Source: Bordetella parapertussis | GTDB taxonomy: Bacteria; Pseudomonadota; Gammaproteobacteria; Burkholderiales; Burkholderiaceae_B | Assembly (NCBI GenBank): GCA_945911685.1 | Contig: CAMEAW010000015.1 | Span: 1 to 36,784 of the forward strand | DNA: 36,784 bases | Reading direction: 5' to 3' | Part shown: positions 33,296-36,784 of the stretch, piece by piece | Layout of the letters: the number at the start of each line of letters is the position of its first letter | How positions within the stretch are numbered: the first letter of the stretch is position 1 | Notes under the pieces: generated by a model | Database searches by the model: none | Told to the model about the DNA's origin: nothing | Seen by the model: the letters and a program-made list of their open reading frames with translations, nothing else | Made by a program: the position numbers and the translations under genes

Positions 33296-33996
33296 ACGCC
33301 GAGATACCGTACCCACAGGGCACGATCTGCGTTTAGGGCGGCCGAGCTGCCTTGCCACACGACGCTTCCGCGCTCAAGAATGACGTGGCGATCGGCTAGT
33401 TTAATCAGCCGCTCAACGTACTTATCAATCACCAAGATCGTTTGTCCTTCTTGGCGCAAACGCGCCAAGCACTGCCAGATCTCTTCGCGCACCAAAGGTG
33501 CCAGGCCTTCAGTCGCCTCATCGAGCACCAGCAAACGCGGGTTGGTCACCAGCGCGCGGCCAATCGCCAGCATTTGCTGCTCGCCGCCCGACAGTTGATT
33601 ACCCATGTTGCCTGCACGCTCACGCAAGCGCGGAAACATCGCGAACACCCGCTCAGCATCCCACTGTTGCACTGAAGCCGCATTGCGTTGCGCGGCAAAG
33701 GCCGTTAAATGTTCGCGTACCGTCAGATTAGGAAAACACTGTCGCCCCTCAGGCACAATCGCCAACCCTAAGCGCGCGATACGGTCGGTTGACCAACCGC
33801 GAATATCTTGCCCGTCGACTTCCAACGACCCTGCTTGCAAGGCAAGCTGACCAAAGAGTGTACGCACCAGGGTCGATTTGCCCATACCGTTGCGGCCTAA
33901 CAAGGCCACCACTTCGCCAGCAGCGATCTCAAACGACACATCAAATAACACCTGGCTTAAGCCATAACCGCTTTGAATATTTTTAATACTTAGCAT
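33292..33996 (-). CDS. livF: Branched-chain amino acid-type ABC transporter ATP-binding protein LivF
   Basis: A 234-residue ABC ATPase with Walker [10 protein letters not shown] (34-42), Q-loop region, signature [15 protein letters not shown] and Walker [14 protein letters not shown], the last phrase being typical of LivF-type subunits. It powers import together with LivG at the cytoplasmic face. The start overlaps the end of livG by 7 bases. The substrate may be branched-chain amino acids, amides, urea or aromatic acids, and cannot be told from this subunit. Confidence 0.93.
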   Translation of the reverse strand: MLSIKNIQSGYGLSQVLFDVSFEIAAGEVVALLGRNGMGKSTLVRTLFGQLALQAGSLEVDGQDIRGWSTDRIARLGLAIVPEGRQCFPNLTVREHLTAFAAQRNAASVQQWDAERVFAMFPRLRERAGNMGNQLSGGEQQMLAIGRALVTNPRLLVLDEATEGLAPLVREEIWQCLARLRQEGQTILVIDKYVERLIKLADRHVILERGSVVWQGSSAALNADRALWVRYLGV

Positions 33997-34778
33997 CGTA
34001 AGGCCTCCTGCGTGCCCTCGTCACCCAGGTAGGCTTGACGTACAGCATCGTTCAGCCGAATCTCTTCGGGCGTGCCTGTCGCGATGATGCGGCCGTACAC
34101 CAGCACTGAGATGCGGTCGGCCAAGCGAAATACCGCTTGCATATCATGTTCAACCAAAAGCATTGCTGCGCGGCCACGCAACGAATCAATCAATTCGGTT
34201 AGTCGCAAAGTTTCATCGGGCCCCATGCCCGCCATGGGCTCGTCCAACAGCAACACCGAGGGGCGTGCCGCCCAAGCCAACGCAAACTCGAGCTTGCGTT
34301 GTTCTCCATGCGGCAGCGTCCCTGCAGGCAAATTCCATAAGGACACATCAATTGAGCACTCGAGTGCCAAGGCCTGTGCGGCTTGAACCAAAGCCGTATC
34401 ACGGTCGCGTGAACGCAGAAAACTAAACTGACTGCCTTGCTGCGCTTGCACGGCGATCAACAAGTTATCCATCACCGAGCTGGTTTGAAAAATATTGGTG
34501 ATTTGATAAGAGCGCGCTAAGCCAGCCACGACCCGTTGCTGCATCGAAGTGCGCGTCACGTCGCGCCCATTGATTAACAAGCTGCCGCTATCCGCGGCGA
34601 CGGCGCCCGATAAGACATTGATCAAGGTCGATTTACCCGCACCATTCGGGCCGATCAGCGCATGAATCTCTCCAGGCAATACTGTCAGCGACACTTGATC
34701 GCAGGCCTGCAACGCGCCATAGCACTTAGAGAGTTGAGTCGCGACAAGCGCTGGCGTAAGCGCAGACATCGTAGTCAT
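33990..34778 (-). CDS. livG: Branched-chain amino acid-type ABC transporter ATP-binding protein LivG
   Basis: The ATG at 34778 overlaps the livM stop as ATGA and yields 262 residues, the normal LivG length; the longer frame to 34865 is unsupported. Walker A is GPNGAGKST, and Walker B is VLLLDEPMAGMGPDE, preceded by a diverged signature: LPHGEQRKLEFALAWA (HGEQRK instead of the usual SxGEQRR). The LivG-type C-terminal end GTPEEIRLNDAVRQAYLGDE is present. It pairs with LivF to drive the LivHM permease. Confidence 0.93.
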   Translation of the reverse strand: MTTMSALTPALVATQLSKCYGALQACDQVSLTVLPGEIHALIGPNGAGKSTLINVLSGAVAADSGSLLINGRDVTRTSMQQRVVAGLARSYQITNIFQTSSVMDNLLIAVQAQQGSQFSFLRSRDRDTALVQAAQALALECSIDVSLWNLPAGTLPHGEQRKLEFALAWAARPSVLLLDEPMAGMGPDETLRLTELIDSLRGRAAMLLVEHDMQAVFRLADRISVLVYGRIIATGTPEEIRLNDAVRQAYLGDEGTQEALRC

Positions 34779-35713
34779 GTCGTGCGCCGCAAAAAGATAC
34801 CCGCCAAACCGCGTGGGGCGAACAACACAATGACCAAGAGCAAAACACCCATTGGCAAATGCCAATACTCGGTATAGAGCCGCAAAAACTCTTCAAGTAG
34901 CAACATCACTGCTGCACCGACCACCCCGCCAAAACGCAAACCGATACCACCCACAATGACCATAATGATGAGATTGGCTGAGGCTGTCCAGTGCATCAAA
35001 CTTGGGGACACGAATAAATTATGGTTAGCTAGCAAGGCACCCGCCAAGCCCGCCAACGCACCGGCAAATACAAAGGCCACTAACTTGATTTGCAACACCG
35101 GATAACCCAACGCCTGCATGCGCGTTTCGTTTTCGCGAATCCCTTGCAAGGCCCGCCCAAACCGCGAGTTCACCATACAGTGCATCAGCCACAGGGATGC
35201 GGCGACGATACCTAAGACTAGATAATAAAACTGCGTATCGTTGCTCAAGTTCAAAGTGGGTAGGGTAGACGGAGCCAAAAGATTGATGCCATCTTCGCCA
35301 CCATACTGACGTAACGAAATAAAGAGATAAAAGACCATCTGCGCAAAGGCCAGCGTGATCATGATGAAATACACACCGCGCGTGCGCAGCGAAATTGCGC
35401 CAATCAACAAGGCTAAGGCCCCCGCCACTAGCATCGCCAAGGGCCAAACAAGGATCGCCTGGCTATAGCCCTGCGCAGATAAAATCGCCACCACGTAGGC
35501 ACCGGCGCCAAAAAAAGCGGCGTGACCCAGTGCAACCATACCGCCATAACCCAAAATAAAATTCAAACTACTGGCGGCTAAGGCGTAGATCAACACGCGC
35601 CGCACAAATGAGACGTAAAAGCCAAGATCAAACAAAGGTGCAATCAACGGAAACAGTACCAGCAACAGCAAGCTTCCGAGAGGCAACCAAGCGGAGCTTA
35701 AGTACTTATTCAT
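34775..35713 (-). CDS. livM: Branched-chain amino acid-type ABC transporter permease LivM
   Basis: A 312-residue integral membrane protein with eight or more predicted hydrophobic segments. The LivM family hallmark is present: LNFILGYGGMVALGHAAFFGAGAY (split reading), then RTRGVYFIMITLAFAQM, GRALQGIRENETRMQALGYP and IMVIVGGIGLRFGGVVGAA. It forms the membrane channel with LivH. It starts one base inside the livH stop and overlaps livG by ATGA, so the operon is translationally coupled throughout. Confidence 0.93.
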   Translation of the reverse strand: MNKYLSSAWLPLGSLLLLVLFPLIAPLFDLGFYVSFVRRVLIYALAASSLNFILGYGGMVALGHAAFFGAGAYVVAILSAQGYSQAILVWPLAMLVAGALALLIGAISLRTRGVYFIMITLAFAQMVFYLFISLRQYGGEDGINLLAPSTLPTLNLSNDTQFYYLVLGIVAASLWLMHCMVNSRFGRALQGIRENETRMQALGYPVLQIKLVAFVFAGALAGLAGALLANHNLFVSPSLMHWTASANLIIMVIVGGIGLRFGGVVGAAVMLLLEEFLRLYTEYWHLPMGVLLLVIVLFAPRGLAGIFLRRTT

Positions 35714-36633
35714 TAGCCGCGCGCCGGAAACAAACCCGCCGGTCTAAACACCAGCACCACTGCCATCAAGATATAAATCGAAATCGCTGCGAGCGTCGGA
35801 CCCACACTTGAGGCCACCGCCGGAGAAAAAAATAGTTTAAGCAAGGTCGGCAAAAAAGCCCGACCTGCGGTGTCAACAAAACCTACGAGCAACGCGCCGA
35901 CAAACGCGCCACGCATCGAACCGATTCCGCCAATCACGATACACACCAAGACCAAGATCAGGATTTGTTCGCCCATGCCCGCCTGGATGGCCGTGATCGG
36001 CCCGAGCAAGGCACCTGCCAGCGCTGCCAGCACCGCCCCCAACACGAACACGCCCATAAATAGCAAAGGCACGCGCACGCCCATCAAAGTCGCCATCTGT
36101 CGATTCGAGGCACCAGCACGCACCAACACACCAGCACGTGTTCGGGTCACAAACAGATACAACCCAAGCGCCACCGCTAAGCCAACGGCAATAATGAGCA
36201 ACCGATAGGCGGGATAAAGAAAATCAGGTGACAGACTCACGGGCCCTGCGAGTGAAGCAGGCATGTTCATCATCACGGGCGCTGGGCCCCAGATCATTTT
36301 GACGACATCATTCGCAATCAATATCACCGCGAAAGTGCCAAGCACCTGCGCCAAATGATCGCGCACCACCAGCTTACGCACCAACACCAGCTCAAGCACC
36401 AAACCAACTAGGCCTGTAATCACAGCAGCCATCAACACGGCTGCCACAAACGAGCCCGTGACTTGCATGGTTTGCGCGGCGACATAGGCACCCGCCATAT
36501 ACAGCGAGCCATGCGCCACGTTCAAGATATCTAAAATCCCAAACACCAACGTCAGGCCTGCCGCAATCAAAAACAGCATCAAACCAAACTGCAAGCCATT
36601 GAGCAATTGCTCGGCAATCAGTGTGCCGCTCAT
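35713..36633 (-). CDS. livH: Branched-chain amino acid-type ABC transporter permease LivH
   Basis: The ATG at 36633 has AAAAGG about 9 bases upstream and starts MSGTLIAEQLLNGLQ, the usual LivH beginning (306 residues); the open frame to 36705 would run into the upstream substrate-binding gene. Family motifs: GLMLFLIAAGLTLVFGILD, NVAHGSLYMAGAYVA, VLVRAGASNRQMATLMGV and LVCIVIGGIGSMRGAFVGAL. It forms the translocation pore with LivM. Confidence 0.93.
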   Translation of the reverse strand: MSGTLIAEQLLNGLQFGLMLFLIAAGLTLVFGILDILNVAHGSLYMAGAYVAAQTMQVTGSFVAAVLMAAVITGLVGLVLELVLVRKLVVRDHLAQVLGTFAVILIANDVVKMIWGPAPVMMNMPASLAGPVSLSPDFLYPAYRLLIIAVGLAVALGLYLFVTRTRAGVLVRAGASNRQMATLMGVRVPLLFMGVFVLGAVLAALAGALLGPITAIQAGMGEQILILVLVCIVIGGIGSMRGAFVGALLVGFVDTAGRAFLPTLLKLFFSPAVASSVGPTLAAISIYILMAVVLVFRPAGLFPARG

Positions 36634-36661
36634 CGAGGTACCTTTTGCCGAGCCAAGCGAC

Positions 36662-36784
36662 TTACTTTTTGCATTCGCCCACGTAGACGTCTTGGTACGA
36701 ATCAAACACTTTACCGACTAACTTATTGGTGATGCGGCCATCCGCGCCCTTCTCGACCACCCGGACATACAGGGGCTGAATCGG
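36662..36784 (-). CDS. Periplasmic substrate-binding protein of the Liv-type transporter (C-terminal fragment)
   Basis: Only the last 40 residues are in the window; the gene runs off the right edge. They read PLYVRVVEKGADGRITN... and end VYVGECKK. The ending resembles the C-terminus of LivK/AmiC-type binding proteins, which often finish with 'QPLYV' and a charged tail. The stop is 28 bases before livH, in the expected binding protein-livH-livM-livG-livF order. The part that would reveal substrate specificity is missing. Confidence 0.75.
   Translation of the reverse strand, partial: PIQPLYVRVVEKGADGRITNKLVGKVFDSYQDVYVGECKK

Overview
The window looks like the chromosome of a betaproteobacterium of the order Burkholderiales, probably Alcaligenaceae (the Bordetella/Achromobacter group). 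This rests on gene content and order, not on a search: a class Ia nrdAB pair with a two-ATP-cone NrdA, a lysine/alanine-rich histone H1-like protein, the block aroQ-accB-accC-prmA-zinc-ribbon protein-PfkB kinase, an rnb-tonB-like-aroE cluster, pyrR-pyrB-pyrC' with a degenerate dihydroorotase, and rubredoxin-yqgE-ruvX. Coding is dense. I see no rRNA, tRNA, CRISPR array, insertion sequence, integrase or attachment site.

Layout. (1) 1-6020: an uncharacterised lipoprotein gene (minus) diverges from nrdA-nrdB (plus). The 580-base gap is AT-rich and holds a tandem NrdR operator over a sigma70-like promoter, several palindromes and a long nrdA leader. Next come a 264-base spacer with three tandem hairpins and the H1-like gene. 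That gene is interrupted by a stop right after a run of ten A; the missing C-terminus continues in the -1 frame up to a strong terminator. (2) 6021-9269: a GTCTCG hexamer repeat, then yggT and a large MscS-family channel (plus). (3) 9305-15919: a minus-strand cluster of tlpA-like, aroQ, accB, accC, prmA, DUF3426 protein, PfkB kinase and glycine-zipper lipoprotein, covering fatty-acid initiation, the shikimate pathway and the envelope. (4) 15956-23480: a plus-strand run of mpl, rnb, tonB-like, aroE, lptG and apaH (peptidoglycan recycling, RNA decay, energy transduction, shikimate, LPS export, Ap4A hydrolysis). (5) 23487-25538: a divergent pair, an alpha/beta hydrolase and a LigJ-type 4-oxalomesaconate hydratase homologue, the only catabolic-looking genes here besides the transporter. 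(6) 25644-30362: a tight minus-strand operon rubA-yqgE-ruvX-pyrR-pyrB-pyrC'-plsC with overlapping or nearly abutting genes. (7) 30492-33295: plus-strand thiD-like, thiE and hemL. (8) 33292-36784: a minus-strand branched-chain amino acid/amide-type ABC transporter (substrate-binding protein cut by the window end, livH, livM, livG, livF).

Most of the window is ordinary core genome. The points most worth checking are the H1-like frameshift at the A run, the three-hairpin leader before that gene, the ThiD-like protein without its GTGC motif, the metal-ligand-less PyrC', and the operator/palindrome-rich nrdA upstream region. I do not see a clearly novel multi-gene system.
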